The notes: generated from the sequence alone by a model not told the origin. A stretch of DNA of 64,000 bases from Gammaproteobacteria bacterium (GCA_016182845.1 JACPFT010000012.1:62001-126000), one strand, 5' to 3'; shown: positions 17,596-28,447, counted from the first letter of the stretch. Made by a program: numbers and translations.

Positions 17596-19755
17596 TTAAG
17601 CCTGATCTCGGCCGCGGCGGATCAGCCAGGCCTGGTGGATACGCGGGTTGCGTTCGTAGTCGGCCGGCAAGGTCTTGGCGCTGATGTCCTCGATGCGGTA
17701 CATGTCCAGGGCTTCATCGTCCAGCTTGAAGCGGCGCAGATTATTGGAGAACACGAGCACGCCGTCCGGGCTGAGCAGGCGCATGGCGGCGTCGATGAGC
17801 CAGACATGGTCGCGCTGGATGTCCAGGGTGCCCTGCATGCGCTTGGAATTGGAGAAGGTCGGCGGATCCATGAAGATCAGGTCGAATTTTTCCTTGCAGG
17901 CCTTCATCCAGGCCAGGCAGTCCCCCTGGATGAAGCGGTGGGCCGGCCCGCCATAGCCGTTGGTTTCCAGGTTGTGCTGCGCCCAATCCAGGTAGGTGTT
18001 GGACATGTCCACGGTGGTCGTCGTGCGCGCACCGCCGCGCGCCGCATGCACCGTGGCCGAACCGGTGTAGGCGAACAGGTTCAGAAAACGCGCATCCCGC
18101 GCCAGCTCGCCCACCAGCTTGCGAGTCAGGCGATGGTCCAGGAACAGGCCGGTATCCAGGTAATCGAAGAGATTGACCTCGAATTTCAGGCCGTACTCGT
18201 GGGCCGTCAGGTACTCGCCCTTCACGGCAACCTTCTCGTACTGCTCCTTGCCGCGCTGGCGCTGGCGCACTTTCAGCGCGGCGCGGGCCGGCGGCACGCC
18301 CAGGGTGGCGGGCGCCACCAGCACCAGCTCGCGCCAACGCTCGTCGGCCTTCTTGGGATCGATCGTGGCGGGCGCCGCATATTCCTGGATATGCAGGGAG
18401 TCTCCGTAGACATCGATGGCGGCAGCGTATTCCGGCAGATCGGCATCGTAGACGCGGTAGCAGTCCACGCCTTCCTTTTCCGCCCAGGCGGCGAACTTCT
18501 TGGCGTTCTTGAGCAGGCGGTTGCGGAAGGCCATGGCGCCGTCGGACAAGCGCGCCAAGTCCAGCTCGACGACCAGGCTAGGGTCCCGGCGCTCGCGCTG
18601 CGCCTGCTCCTGCAGATCGAAGGTCAAAAGCACGCAGGGCAAGGCGCCGTTGAACAAGGCATAGCGCTTCTTGGCGCGCCAGCCGAGCTTCTGGCCCAGC
18701 TCTGCGTCGCCGGTGAACACGCCGGCCTGCCAGCCGGTGAAGCGGCTTAAGGTCTGGCCCAGCTTGGCGTAGAGCTGCTCCACTTCCTCGCGCTCGCCAA
18801 TGCGCTCGCCATAGGGCGGGTTGACGATGAGCAGACCCCGCTCCGGGCGCTCCGGCCAATCCACGTCGGCGACGTCCATGCGCGCGAATTCCACCAGCGC
18901 CTCGACGCCGGCCGCTTGAGCATTGGCCTCGGCGGCGGCAAGGACCTTGGGGTTCACATCGCTGCCGCGCAGCCTGCCGATGTTGCGTTGCAATCCCGCC
19001 TCGCGCCGCACCTCGGCCTCGGCCTTGAGCTCGGCCCAGAGCGCGGCATCGTGCCCCAACCAGCCCAGGAAGCCGAAGTACGGGCGCCTGATGCCGGGTG
19101 CGATGTCGGCCGCCATCAGGGCCGCCTCGATGACCAGGGTGCCCGAGCCGCACATGGGGTCCCAGAGCGCCCCGCCGGCCTCGGCGATAACAGGCCAGCC
19201 GGAGCGGATGAGGAGGGCTGCCGCCAGGTTTTCCTTGAGCGGCGCGGCGCCCTGCCCCTGGCGGTAGCCGCGCTGGTGCAGGCTGGCGCCGGACAGGTCG
19301 ATGCTGAGAACCGCCTTGTCACGGCGCAGATAGACATTGACGCGCAGGTCCGGCTGCTCGGCCTCGACGCTGGGCCGGGTGTCGAAACGGGCGCGGAATT
19401 GATCGACGATGGCATCCTTGACGCGCTGTGCCCCGTAGCGGTCGTGGTCGATGGCCGATTGGCTGGTGGAGAAATCCACCAGCAGGGAGCCCTCGGGGGC
19501 CAGGTGCCGGCTCCAGTCGATACGACTGACTTCTTTATAGAGGGCATCGGCGTCCGGCGCGGCGAACTCGGCGATGGGCATAAGGATGCGGTTGGCGAGG
19601 CGCGACCAGAGGCAGACCCGGTAGGCGGTGGCCAGATCGGCCTCGAAATGCACGCCCGCCAGGGCTTCCTTGGCCGATTCGGCGCCGAGCGCCTTGAGCT
19701 CGTCGACCAGCAGGTATTCCAGGCCTTTCGGCGCCGTGGCGAAGAATGCGGGCAT
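17596..19755 (-). CDS. rlmL: 23S rRNA methyltransferase RlmKL (m2G2445 and m7G2069)
   Basis: This fused enzyme methylates two guanines of 23S rRNA. The 719-residue length matches the two-domain gammaproteobacterial protein (about 702). It starts MPAFFATAPKGLEYLLVDEL, then a THUMP domain and a first methyltransferase domain with the catalytic LLIVNPPYGERIG (about 310-320). The second methyltransferase domain has FLNLFAYTGSATVHAARGGA and LIFMDPPTFSNSKRM (about 640). The ATG at 19755 is preferred to a TTG four codons upstream. tRNA-fMet lies divergently upstream. Confidence 0.96.
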   Translation of the reverse strand: MPAFFATAPKGLEYLLVDELKALGAESAKEALAGVHFEADLATAYRVCLWSRLANRILMPIAEFAAPDADALYKEVSRIDWSRHLAPEGSLLVDFSTSQSAIDHDRYGAQRVKDAIVDQFRARFDTRPSVEAEQPDLRVNVYLRRDKAVLSIDLSGASLHQRGYRQGQGAAPLKENLAAALLIRSGWPVIAEAGGALWDPMCGSGTLVIEAALMAADIAPGIRRPYFGFLGWLGHDAALWAELKAEAEVRREAGLQRNIGRLRGSDVNPKVLAAAEANAQAAGVEALVEFARMDVADVDWPERPERGLLIVNPPYGERIGEREEVEQLYAKLGQTLSRFTGWQAGVFTGDAELGQKLGWRAKKRYALFNGALPCVLLTFDLQEQAQRERRDPSLVVELDLARLSDGAMAFRNRLLKNAKKFAAWAEKEGVDCYRVYDADLPEYAAAIDVYGDSLHIQEYAAPATIDPKKADERWRELVLVAPATLGVPPARAALKVRQRQRGKEQYEKVAVKGEYLTAHEYGLKFEVNLFDYLDTGLFLDHRLTRKLVGELARDARFLNLFAYTGSATVHAARGGARTTTTVDMSNTYLDWAQHNLETNGYGGPAHRFIQGDCLAWMKACKEKFDLIFMDPPTFSNSKRMQGTLDIQRDHVWLIDAAMRLLSPDGVLVFSNNLRRFKLDDEALDMYRIEDISAKTLPADYERNPRIHQAWLIRRGRDQA

Positions 19756-19816
19756 TGTTAATTCCAAATATTTTTAAGGACAGCGATTATACCAGCGAAA
19801 AAAGGAATAAAACTTC

Positions 19817-19845
19817 TTGCCAAGGACAAACAAGCTCTCTAGTAT
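19817..19845 (+). promoter_or_regulatory. Sigma-70 promoter of tRNA-fMet
   Basis: TTGCCA (19817-19822) and TAGTAT (19840-19845) are separated by 17 bases. The tRNA begins 13 bases after the -10 element. The spacing is ideal and the hexamers are close to consensus. Confidence 0.7.
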
Positions 19846-19857
19846 ACGCAGCCTTGA

Positions 19858-19934
<77 letters not shown>

Positions 19935-19942
19935 ATCAAGAT

Positions 19943-19969
19943 AAAAAGCCGGCCTAGCGCCGGCTTTTT
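19943..19969 (+). terminator. Intrinsic terminator of tRNA-fMet
   Basis: Stem AAAAAGCCGGC and GCCGGCTTTTT around the loop CTAGC, ending in five T. It lies 9 bases after the tRNA CCA end. The A- and T-tracts make it potentially bidirectional. Confidence 0.9.
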
Positions 19970-20064
19970 GCTTTCTGAGGCCGACGGACTGCGGCATTCC
20001 GCAGCGCGACGGCACTGCCCTCGCCCGCTACAATCGGCGGCAGTTTTCCCAACGCGAACCGACC

Positions 20065-20799
20065 ATGGACTCTGTCAGCACCTTCAGCGCCGCCTTCCTG
20101 GTTGGCCTGCTCGGCTCCAGCCATTGCGTGGCCATGTGCGGTGGCATAGTCGGCATGCTCAGCCTGAGCCTGCCGGAACCCGCGCGGCATGGGCTGCGCC
20201 TCTGGGGCCATGTGCTCAACTACAACCTGGGCCGCATCCTCTCCTATGCCCTGGCCGGCGCCCTGGTGGCCAGCATCGGCCGGGGCTTTGCCCTGGGCGC
20301 CGACTCGGAGGCCGTGAACAAGGGCATACGCCTGGTCTCCGCCGCCTTTCTGGTGCTCATGGGACTCTATGTCAGCCGCTGGTGGCCGGTCCTGACCCGC
20401 GTCGAGACCCTGGGCGCCGGACTCTGGCGGCGCATCAGCCCGCTCTCCAAGCGACTCTTGCCGCTGGACAGGGGCTATAAGTCCCTGGCCGCCGGCCTGC
20501 TCTGGGGCTGGCTACCCTGCGGGCTCACCTATAGCGCCCTGGCTTGGACGGTGAGTGCGGGTAGCGCCGTCCAAGGCGCCTGGCTGATGCTGGGCTTTGG
20601 TCTCGGCACCCTCCCGGCCATGCTGTTGACCGGCGCCGGCGCCCAGCGCATGCAAACCCTGACGCGCAAGCCCTGGCTGCGCCAACTCGCCGGCCTGGTT
20701 TTGATCTTCTTCGGCCTGTGGACCGGCGCCCAGGTCTTCGCGTCCCATCGGCATTCCGCCGCGACGGAACCTAGCCACGAGCACCACCACAGCCACTAA
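20065..20799 (+). CDS. TauE/SafE-type membrane protein, probable metal or sulfur transport
   Basis: The 244-residue protein has about six hydrophobic segments and an early motif GSSHCVAMCGG (Cys-x3-Cys preceded by His). The C terminus is His-rich and extracytoplasmic-looking (SHEHHHSH). Relatives annotated as sulfite exporter TauE/SafE are found beside hemN and anr/fnr and near cytochrome cbb3 oxidase genes in pseudomonads. A role in copper or other metal handling for respiratory enzymes is therefore a reasonable inference. It lies 74 bases upstream of hemN. Confidence 0.8.
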   Translation: MDSVSTFSAAFLVGLLGSSHCVAMCGGIVGMLSLSLPEPARHGLRLWGHVLNYNLGRILSYALAGALVASIGRGFALGADSEAVNKGIRLVSAAFLVLMGLYVSRWWPVLTRVETLGAGLWRRISPLSKRLLPLDRGYKSLAAGLLWGWLPCGLTYSALAWTVSAGSAVQGAWLMLGFGLGTLPAMLLTGAGAQRMQTLTRKPWLRQLAGLVLIFFGLWTGAQVFASHRHSAATEPSHEHHHSH

Positions 20800-20800
20800 G

Positions 20801-20814
20801 TTGATCAAAATCAA
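20801..20814 (+). promoter_or_regulatory. FNR/Anr binding site before hemN
   Basis: TTGATCAAAATCAA is a perfect match to the FNR consensus TTGAT-N4-ATCAA. It starts two bases after the stop codon of the TauE-like gene and is centred about 66 bases before the hemN start. An FNR-class regulator is encoded two genes away. Oxygen-limited activation of hemN is the expected outcome. Confidence 0.88.
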
Positions 20815-20873
20815 CCGGGCATTTCCAGGCTTCCCTAAGCTAAGGTTTCCATACTAAAGCTTCAGGTTCAGCC

Positions 20874-22280
20874 ATGACACTCGCTCCCACCGCTCCCGCG
20901 TCCACCGTTCAGTGGGATAGCGAGTTGATCCGCCGCTACAACCAAAACGGACCGCGCTACACCTCCTATCCCAGCGCCCTGCAGTTCAGCGACGAGTTCG
21001 ACAAGGCCGCCTATATCCAGGGCTGGCGCGGCGGTGATGCCCATGGGCCGCTCTCCCTCTATGTGCACATCCCCTTCTGCGCGCGACTTTGTTATTACTG
21101 CGCCTGCAACAAGGTGATCACCAAGGATCGCCGGCGCAGCCATACCTATCTGCAATACCTGCGCAAGGAGATGAGCAAGTACGCCAAGCTCATCGGCAAG
21201 CAGCGCACGGTCACCCAGATGCACTGGGGCGGCGGCACGCCCACCTTCCTGAACGATGCCGAGATGAGCCAGCTGGTGCAGATGCTGCGCGAGCATTTCC
21301 AGCTCCTGCCCACCAGCGACGACAGCCGCGAATACGCCATCGAGATCGATCCGCGCTCCCTGGAGCTGGACAGCGTGCCACTCCTGGCCGAATTGGGTTT
21401 CAACCGCATGAGCATAGGCGTGCAGGATTTCGATCCCCAAGTACAGCGCGCCGTGAACCGCATCCAGAGCTTCGAGCTGACCATGAGTGTCATGGAGGTC
21501 GCCCGCGCCCATGGTTTCGGCTCAATCAACCTGGACCTGATCTACGGTCTGCCACACCAGACCGTGACCCGGTTCCAGGAAACCCTGGCAAAAGTCATCA
21601 GTCTGAAACCCGAGCGCCTCTCCCTGTTCAACTATGCCCACCTGCCCCACGTCTTCAAACCCCAGCGCTCCATCGCGCCGGAGACCCTGCCCACGCCCGA
21701 GGAGAAGCTCGCCATCCTGCACGGCGCCATCGACACCCTGCAAGCTGTCGGCTATCGCTACATCGGCATGGATCACTTCGCCTTAGGCACCGACAGCCTG
21801 GCCATCGCCCAAGACGAGGGCAAGCTGCACCGCAATTTCCAGGGCTATTCCACCCAGAGCGGCTGCGATCTCCTGGGCCTAGGTGTCTCGGCCATCAGCA
21901 ATCTGGGCACGAGCTACGCCCAGAACCTGAAGGAACTGGACGACTACTACGCCGCCCTGGATCAGGATCAATGGCCCATCTGGCGCGGCTACCGGTCCAA
22001 TGCCGACGACAATCTGCGCCGCGACGTGATCATGGGCTTGATCTGCCACGGGCGCTTGGACTGCGCGGCCGTAGCCAAGGCTTACTCAATTGATTTTTAT
22101 GATTATTTTGCGCCGGAAGTCCATGCGTTGGGGCCGATGCAGAAGGACGGCCTGATCGAATGGCAAGGCGACGTGCTGAGCATCACGCCACGGGGACGCC
22201 TGCTTTTGCGCAATGTCTGCACCCTGTTCGACCGTTATTTGCCGCTGATCCCGCGTGAACGCTACTCGAAAATGATTTGA
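20874..22280 (+). CDS. hemN: Oxygen-independent coproporphyrinogen III dehydrogenase HemN
   Basis: HemN is a radical-SAM enzyme that decarboxylates coproporphyrinogen III to protoporphyrinogen IX without oxygen, for haem synthesis under low oxygen. The 468-residue protein has NQNGPRYTSYPSA near the N terminus and the radical-SAM cluster motif in YVHIPFCARLCYYCACNKV (Cys-x3-Cys-x2-Cys-x-Cys, about 67-76). MHWGGGTPTFL and the C-terminal HemN domain follow. Length matches the family (about 457). A perfect FNR box precedes it and fnr follows 12 bases later. Confidence 0.97.
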   Translation: MTLAPTAPASTVQWDSELIRRYNQNGPRYTSYPSALQFSDEFDKAAYIQGWRGGDAHGPLSLYVHIPFCARLCYYCACNKVITKDRRRSHTYLQYLRKEMSKYAKLIGKQRTVTQMHWGGGTPTFLNDAEMSQLVQMLREHFQLLPTSDDSREYAIEIDPRSLELDSVPLLAELGFNRMSIGVQDFDPQVQRAVNRIQSFELTMSVMEVARAHGFGSINLDLIYGLPHQTVTRFQETLAKVISLKPERLSLFNYAHLPHVFKPQRSIAPETLPTPEEKLAILHGAIDTLQAVGYRYIGMDHFALGTDSLAIAQDEGKLHRNFQGYSTQSGCDLLGLGVSAISNLGTSYAQNLKELDDYYAALDQDQWPIWRGYRSNADDNLRRDVIMGLICHGRLDCAAVAKAYSIDFYDYFAPEVHALGPMQKDGLIEWQGDVLSITPRGRLLLRNVCTLFDRYLPLIPRERYSKMI

Positions 22281-22292
22281 CGAGGCACAATA

Positions 22293-23081
22293 ATGGACGC
22301 ACGAACCCGCATCAACGCCGAGTACCTCATGCCCACGAGCAGCGACGCCAGCTTAGCCTCACGCAACTTCCATTCCCGCATCAACTGCCAGGACTGCGCC
22401 ATCAGCGAGCTGTGCCTGCCCGTGGCCTTGCTGGAATCGGAAATCGAACACCTGGACAGCATCATCAAGCGCAACCGCCCGCTGCAAAAGGGCGAGCATC
22501 TATACCGCGCCGGCGATGGCCTGCAATGCGTCTACGCGGTGCGCACCGGCACGCTGAAGACCTATACGCTCAATAACGAGGGCACCGAGCAGATCACCGG
22601 CTTCTACTTGCCGGGTGAAGTCGTCGGCCTGGACGGGCTGCACGAGCACACCCATCCCAGCTTCGCCGTGGCCCTGGAAACCACCATGATCTGTTCCATC
22701 CCCTTCCACCAGCTGGAAGAACTGGCCGGCATCATCCCCAATCTGCGCATGCAGCTACTCAAGATCATGAGCCGGGAAATCCAGTCGGATCAGGAGTTGT
22801 TCCAGCTCACCAAGAAGAACGCCGAGGAGCGCTTGGCGGCCTTCCTGGTCAATCTGTCCACGCGCTACGCCAAGCGCGGCCTGTCGGCCCAGAACTTCAT
22901 CCTGCCCATGAGCCGAGGTGATATCGGCAACTACCTGGGTCTGACCATCGAGACCGTCAGCCGCTTGTTCACCCGCTATCAGAAGGCCGACCTCATCGAC
23001 ACCAAGGGCCGGGAAATCCACCTCAAGGACATGAAATCCCTGAGTCAGCTGGCCGGCACCAACTGCCACTCCTCCGTTTGA
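22293..23081 (+). CDS. fnr: FNR/Anr-type oxygen-sensing transcription regulator
   Basis: Homologues sense oxygen through a [4Fe-4S] cluster and activate anaerobic genes. The 262-residue product carries the four expected ligands: Cys32, Cys35 and Cys41 in INCQDCAISELCLP, and Cys134 in TTMICSIPF. A cyclic-nucleotide-binding-like fold follows. The C-terminal helix-turn-helix is RGDIGNYLGLTIETVSRLF, whose recognition helix has the FNR-type E-x2-SR. It is named anr in pseudomonads. A terminator follows the gene. Confidence 0.95.
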   Translation: MDARTRINAEYLMPTSSDASLASRNFHSRINCQDCAISELCLPVALLESEIEHLDSIIKRNRPLQKGEHLYRAGDGLQCVYAVRTGTLKTYTLNNEGTEQITGFYLPGEVVGLDGLHEHTHPSFAVALETTMICSIPFHQLEELAGIIPNLRMQLLKIMSREIQSDQELFQLTKKNAEERLAAFLVNLSTRYAKRGLSAQNFILPMSRGDIGNYLGLTIETVSRLFTRYQKADLIDTKGREIHLKDMKSLSQLAGTNCHSSV

Positions 23082-23085
23082 AAAT

Positions 23086-23114
23086 CAAACGGCGCCTAAT
23101 CGGCGCCGTTTTTG
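23086..23114 (+). terminator. Intrinsic terminator after fnr
   Basis: Stem AACGGCGCC (23088-23096) and GGCGCCGTT (23102-23110) with loop TAATC, ending in a T-tract. It lies just past the fnr stop and separates it from the convergent DUF4097 gene. Confidence 0.9.
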
Positions 23115-23126
23115 ATTGACCCGCCC

Positions 23127-24020
23127 TTAACGCGGTTGGATCTCCAGGGTCCCGGACACCGAGCTCAAGTCGATATTGCCGCTGCCTTCGCCCATTCGGA
23201 ACTCCAGCTCTTCGTTGCCGATCATGCCGCGTGCAGGTCTATGGTCGCTCAGGCCGTTGACCACATCGCCGCCGGCCGCCGTGTTCAGTTCGATCACCGC
23301 ATCCACGTCCTTGTTGACGAACAGGCGCAGATCGCCGCTGACCGAAGAGCCCTCGACGCGGGCCTTGGGCGCCAGCTCGGCGCGCACGTCGATATTGCCG
23401 GACACGGTGTTCAGTTTCAGCTCTGCGACGCCCTTGCCGGAACTCAGCTTCGCGTTCCCGGACACGGTGCTGATGCTCACCGACTCGGAATCCACCTCGG
23501 CATCGATCTCGCCGCTCACCGTGCCCAGCTCGGTGCGCCCCTCGGAGTCGCGCAGCACGAGATCGCCGCTGACGGCATTCAGCTCGATGCGCTCGCCCAG
23601 TGCCTCGGCCTTGATGTCGCCGCTCACCGTATTGCCCTCCGTTCCACCCCGTACGCCCTTGATCGTCAAATCCGCCGAGACCAGGCTGGCATGCACACGG
23701 CTGGCCTTGGGCACCCGGATCACTAGGTCGCTACCCTCGCCACGCATCAGGTTATTCGGCGTCTTGATCCGGATCTTGGTGGTCGAGCCCTCGGTTTCGA
23801 AGATGAATTGCTCGGTTTCGGAATCCAGCACGCCCTTGACCGAGACTTCCGCCTTGTCCCAGGCCAGGACCTGGATCTTGCCGCGCACATTTTCGACTTC
23901 GACGAGACCGTCAGCCTTGACCTCGAGGCTCTTGTCCACCGATTCCGCACTCATCGCCGCGCCGCTGCACAGCAGCGAAGCAAGCACCACACTCATCAGG
24001 CTCAAAGAAAACGACTTCAT
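23127..24020 (-). CDS. Secreted DUF4097-type beta-solenoid protein
   Basis: The 297-residue protein has a Sec signal peptide (MKSFSLSLMSVVLASLLCSG) and then a long run of short beta repeats. The phrase VSGD, VSGE or VSGN recurs about every 18-20 residues (NTVSGDIKAEA, NAVSGDLVLRD, GTVSGEIDAEV, NTVSGNIDVRA). This is the pattern of the DUF4097 putative adhesin family. It is 12 bases downstream of the membrane anti-sigma candidate and the ECF sigma gene, so it is probably their effector or target in the envelope. Its molecular job is unknown. Confidence 0.8.
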   Translation of the reverse strand: MKSFSLSLMSVVLASLLCSGAAMSAESVDKSLEVKADGLVEVENVRGKIQVLAWDKAEVSVKGVLDSETEQFIFETEGSTTKIRIKTPNNLMRGEGSDLVIRVPKASRVHASLVSADLTIKGVRGGTEGNTVSGDIKAEALGERIELNAVSGDLVLRDSEGRTELGTVSGEIDAEVDSESVSISTVSGNAKLSSGKGVAELKLNTVSGNIDVRAELAPKARVEGSSVSGDLRLFVNKDVDAVIELNTAAGGDVVNGLSDHRPARGMIGNEELEFRMGEGSGNIDLSSVSGTLEIQPR

Positions 24021-24032
24021 GGTTTTTTCTCC

Positions 24033-24581
24033 TTAGATCGATTCGACGTTCTGGGCCGGAAGCACGGCGTTCAAGACGTCGATCTCCTGCTCATAGGTCC
24101 GCTGCAACAACTGATTCAACACCGGATCATTCGGGCGGTCCTTCAGGGCCAGGCGAATTTCGCTCAAGGCCTGATCGATGATCGCCAGATTCTTCACCAC
24201 GGTTTCGCGCACTGCCGGATCCATGCCCTGGGTCTGGGCTTGAAAGCGCTCCAGGGCCACTTTGCGCACGGGTGCATAGGCCGCATCGACTTGCTGGTAG
24301 GCGGCCAGCGCCGTGACCGGCATCGCCGTCTCGGAACCCGTGCGCTGCCCGAACCAAAGCACGCCGCTGGACACCATGGCCGCGACGCCGGCCGCCACGG
24401 CCATCTCCCACCAACGGGAATGGCTGGCCTTGGGTTTGGCCAAGCGCGATTCGATGCCGTGCCAGAGATCCCGTTCCGGCTGAATGTCCGCCGGTAGCTC
24501 GGCGACCGCCTGCTTCAAGCGGCGCAGTGCCTGGACCTCGTCCTGCACATGGCCAGTCGTCTGCTTGTCATTGCGGCTCAT
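24033..24581 (-). CDS. Single-pass membrane protein, candidate anti-sigma factor
   Basis: The 182-residue protein has a cytoplasmic N terminus of about 55 residues, one membrane helix (about 57-78, WWEMAVAAGVAAMVSSGVLW) and a helical extracytoplasmic domain of about 100 residues. Its start overlaps the stop of the ECF sigma gene by ATGA, which indicates translational coupling and supports an anti-sigma role. It lacks the His-x3-Cys-x2-Cys zinc motif common in anti-sigma factors, so this role rests on context and topology. The longer frame to 25001 lies inside the sigma gene and is rejected. Confidence 0.75.
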   Translation of the reverse strand: MSRNDKQTTGHVQDEVQALRRLKQAVAELPADIQPERDLWHGIESRLAKPKASHSRWWEMAVAAGVAAMVSSGVLWFGQRTGSETAMPVTALAAYQQVDAAYAPVRKVALERFQAQTQGMDPAVRETVVKNLAIIDQALSEIRLALKDRPNDPVLNQLLQRTYEQEIDVLNAVLPAQNVESI

Positions 24582-25150
24582 GACAGCCACTCCTGTAGAA
24601 GTTTGCGGGCGCGGTGCAACTGGGCCTTGCAAGTCCCCACCGCGGTGCCGGTGCGCTCGGCGATTTCGTCGTGCTGCCAACCGGCCACGTCGTGCAACAC
24701 GAAGACCGTGCGCGCGCCGGGCGGCAGCTGGGCGATGGCGGAATCCAGGTCCCGGCGCAGGCCATGGGATTCCCGGGGCGCAGCCGGCTCGACGAAATCC
24801 TCGTCGTCGGTACTGGAAAACCGGCTGAACCAGGATTTCTGCTTGCGCTGGTGGTCGATGACCACGTTCGCGGCCAGGCGATGCAGCCAGGTGCCGAAGG
24901 CCGAGTCGCCGCGAAAACTGTCCAGGCTCTGCCAGGCCTTGACGAAGGCATCCTGGGTCAGATCCTCGGCCAGCTCCGTCCTGGCGGTCATGCGTAGGCA
25001 TAGGGCGTAGACGCGGCCGACATGCAGGCGATAGAGCTGCTCGAAGGCCTTGGTATCGCCGGCACGGGCGCCGCGAATCAGCGGCGCCTCGCGCTCGCGG
25101 CCCGCCTCCTCGGCGGAACCGGTATCGGTCAGTGGCATAGGAAGATTCAT
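24578..25150 (-). CDS. ECF-family RNA polymerase sigma factor
   Basis: The 190-residue protein has sigma region 2 (about 35-105, with DLTQDAFVKAWQSLDSFRGD and FGTWLHRLAANVVIDHQRKQ) and region 4 (about 132-187, with LPPGARTVFVLHDVAGWQHD and EIAERTGTAVGTCKAQLHRA). This is the standard sigma-E-like ECF layout without region 3. It is the first gene of a three-gene unit with a membrane protein and a DUF4097 protein, and probably controls its own operon. Confidence 0.92.
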   Translation of the reverse strand: MNLPMPLTDTGSAEEAGREREAPLIRGARAGDTKAFEQLYRLHVGRVYALCLRMTARTELAEDLTQDAFVKAWQSLDSFRGDSAFGTWLHRLAANVVIDHQRKQKSWFSRFSSTDDEDFVEPAAPRESHGLRRDLDSAIAQLPPGARTVFVLHDVAGWQHDEIAERTGTAVGTCKAQLHRARKLLQEWLS

Positions 25151-25160
25151 CCCGTCATTT

Positions 25161-25185
25161 CCGTCTCGTTTGTGAGCTTAGACGG
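25161..25185 (-). promoter_or_regulatory. Inverted repeat upstream of the ECF sigma gene
   Basis: CCGTCT and AGACGG are separated by 13 bases and lie 11 bases before the sigma gene start. It could be an operator or part of an autoregulated promoter; I cannot assign -35 and -10 elements with confidence. Confidence 0.3.
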
Positions 25186-25242
25186 AGGGACATGAGAGAA
25201 AGGTTTAAGGGCGCGGTAAAAGAAATCCGCGCCCCCATGAAC

Positions 25243-26070
25243 TCAGGCAATGGCGGTGATGTGATAGCCGCCGAACTTGCGGATATTGATGACGCCGGTG
25301 TCGAAGATCAGGTACTGCCCCTTGATGCCCAGGAGGATGCCGCCGAGCTCGGGGGTCTTGTCGAAGTCCAAGGAGCTGATCTTCACCGGGTAATTGGTCA
25401 CCGGGTAGTCGATTTCCACCGGGGTTTCGTCCAGGCGCTCGACGACGGTGGCGCCGAAGCGCGTGTTGATGGCCTCCAGGCTCGCGGCCACCTTGTCCAG
25501 GAGGGCATCGCGCTGGGCGCGCAGGTCCAGCTCCGGAGCCCGGCCCTTGAGCATGGCCTGCCAGGCGGTCTTGTCGGCGACGAAATCCTTGAACGCAACT
25601 TCCACTAGACCCGACTGGAAGCGGGTCTGGACACGCAGGATGGCCAGGGCCTGCTGGGCGCCTTGATCCAGCCAGCGGGTCGGCACTTGGCTTTCGCGAG
25701 TGATACCGACTTTCAGGCCCGAGGAATTGGCGAGATAAATAATATGCGGGGTCATGCAATGGGCATCGCCCCATTCCGGCTCGCGGCAGGGATTGGCCGC
25801 GTCGTCGTAATGGCAGAGCTCGGGCTTGACGATGCACATATCGCATTGCGCCAGCTTCTGAAAGCAGGGATAGCAATAACCCTGGCTGAAACTCTTGTTG
25901 GTCTTGCGGCCGCAATGCACGCAGTTGATGCGCCCGCCGTAACTGAGGGTCAGGCGCTGGCCGATAAGGGCGTTGAGGGGCAGTTCGGTGTCGGAGAGCG
26001 GCAGGGCGTATTCGACCGGCGCGGCCAAACGGGCGCGCATCTTGTCGAGATTGCCGGCGATTTCGGGCAT
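25243..26070 (-). CDS. DUF2797 family cysteine-rich protein with GIY-YIG-like segment
   Basis: The 275-residue protein has an N-terminal region with many cysteines that could bind zinc: CVHCGRKTNKSF, GYCYPCFQKL, CDMCIVKPELCHY (about 48-90). HIIYLANSSGLKVGITRE follows, a stretch that resembles the core of GIY-YIG nuclease folds. The C-terminal half is mixed alpha/beta. The family is uncharacterised as far as I know. The ATG at 26070 gives a family-like MPEIAGNLDKMRARL start; the longer frame enters fadH. Confidence 0.8.
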   Translation of the reverse strand: MPEIAGNLDKMRARLAAPVEYALPLSDTELPLNALIGQRLTLSYGGRINCVHCGRKTNKSFSQGYCYPCFQKLAQCDMCIVKPELCHYDDAANPCREPEWGDAHCMTPHIIYLANSSGLKVGITRESQVPTRWLDQGAQQALAILRVQTRFQSGLVEVAFKDFVADKTAWQAMLKGRAPELDLRAQRDALLDKVAASLEAINTRFGATVVERLDETPVEIDYPVTNYPVKISSLDFDKTPELGGILLGIKGQYLIFDTGVINIRKFGGYHITAIA

Positions 26071-26147
26071 CTGGGTAGTCTCTTCACGGCTGAAATGACA
26101 GCGCCGGGACGAATCCGGTCCGGCGCCGAGGATGCCCCATTCTAGCC

Positions 26148-28220
<2,073 letters not shown>

Positions 28221-28447
28221 CTAGGCAACGCAGAGGCCCGACCAGTTACAAATTTCCCGCGAGAGGCCAGAACCTAGCCCAGGGAAAGCTTTGCTTACAA
28301 TTTTAGAACAACAAACTATTAGTTGTTTTTCAATGGGATAACGCAACTACGTAAGACTTGTTCGACGGTCTTGATCCCTGGCAATAGGCGTGGACATCAC
28401 TGGACGGTAAAATTAACACTGCTATTACTGCGACAGTAGGTTCCCTT

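Noticed and set aside
26100-26132. GCGCCGG...CCGGCGC hairpin between fadH and the DUF2797 gene as a terminator
   Set aside because: No T-tract on the minus strand. It could be a stabilising hairpin but is not a clear terminator.
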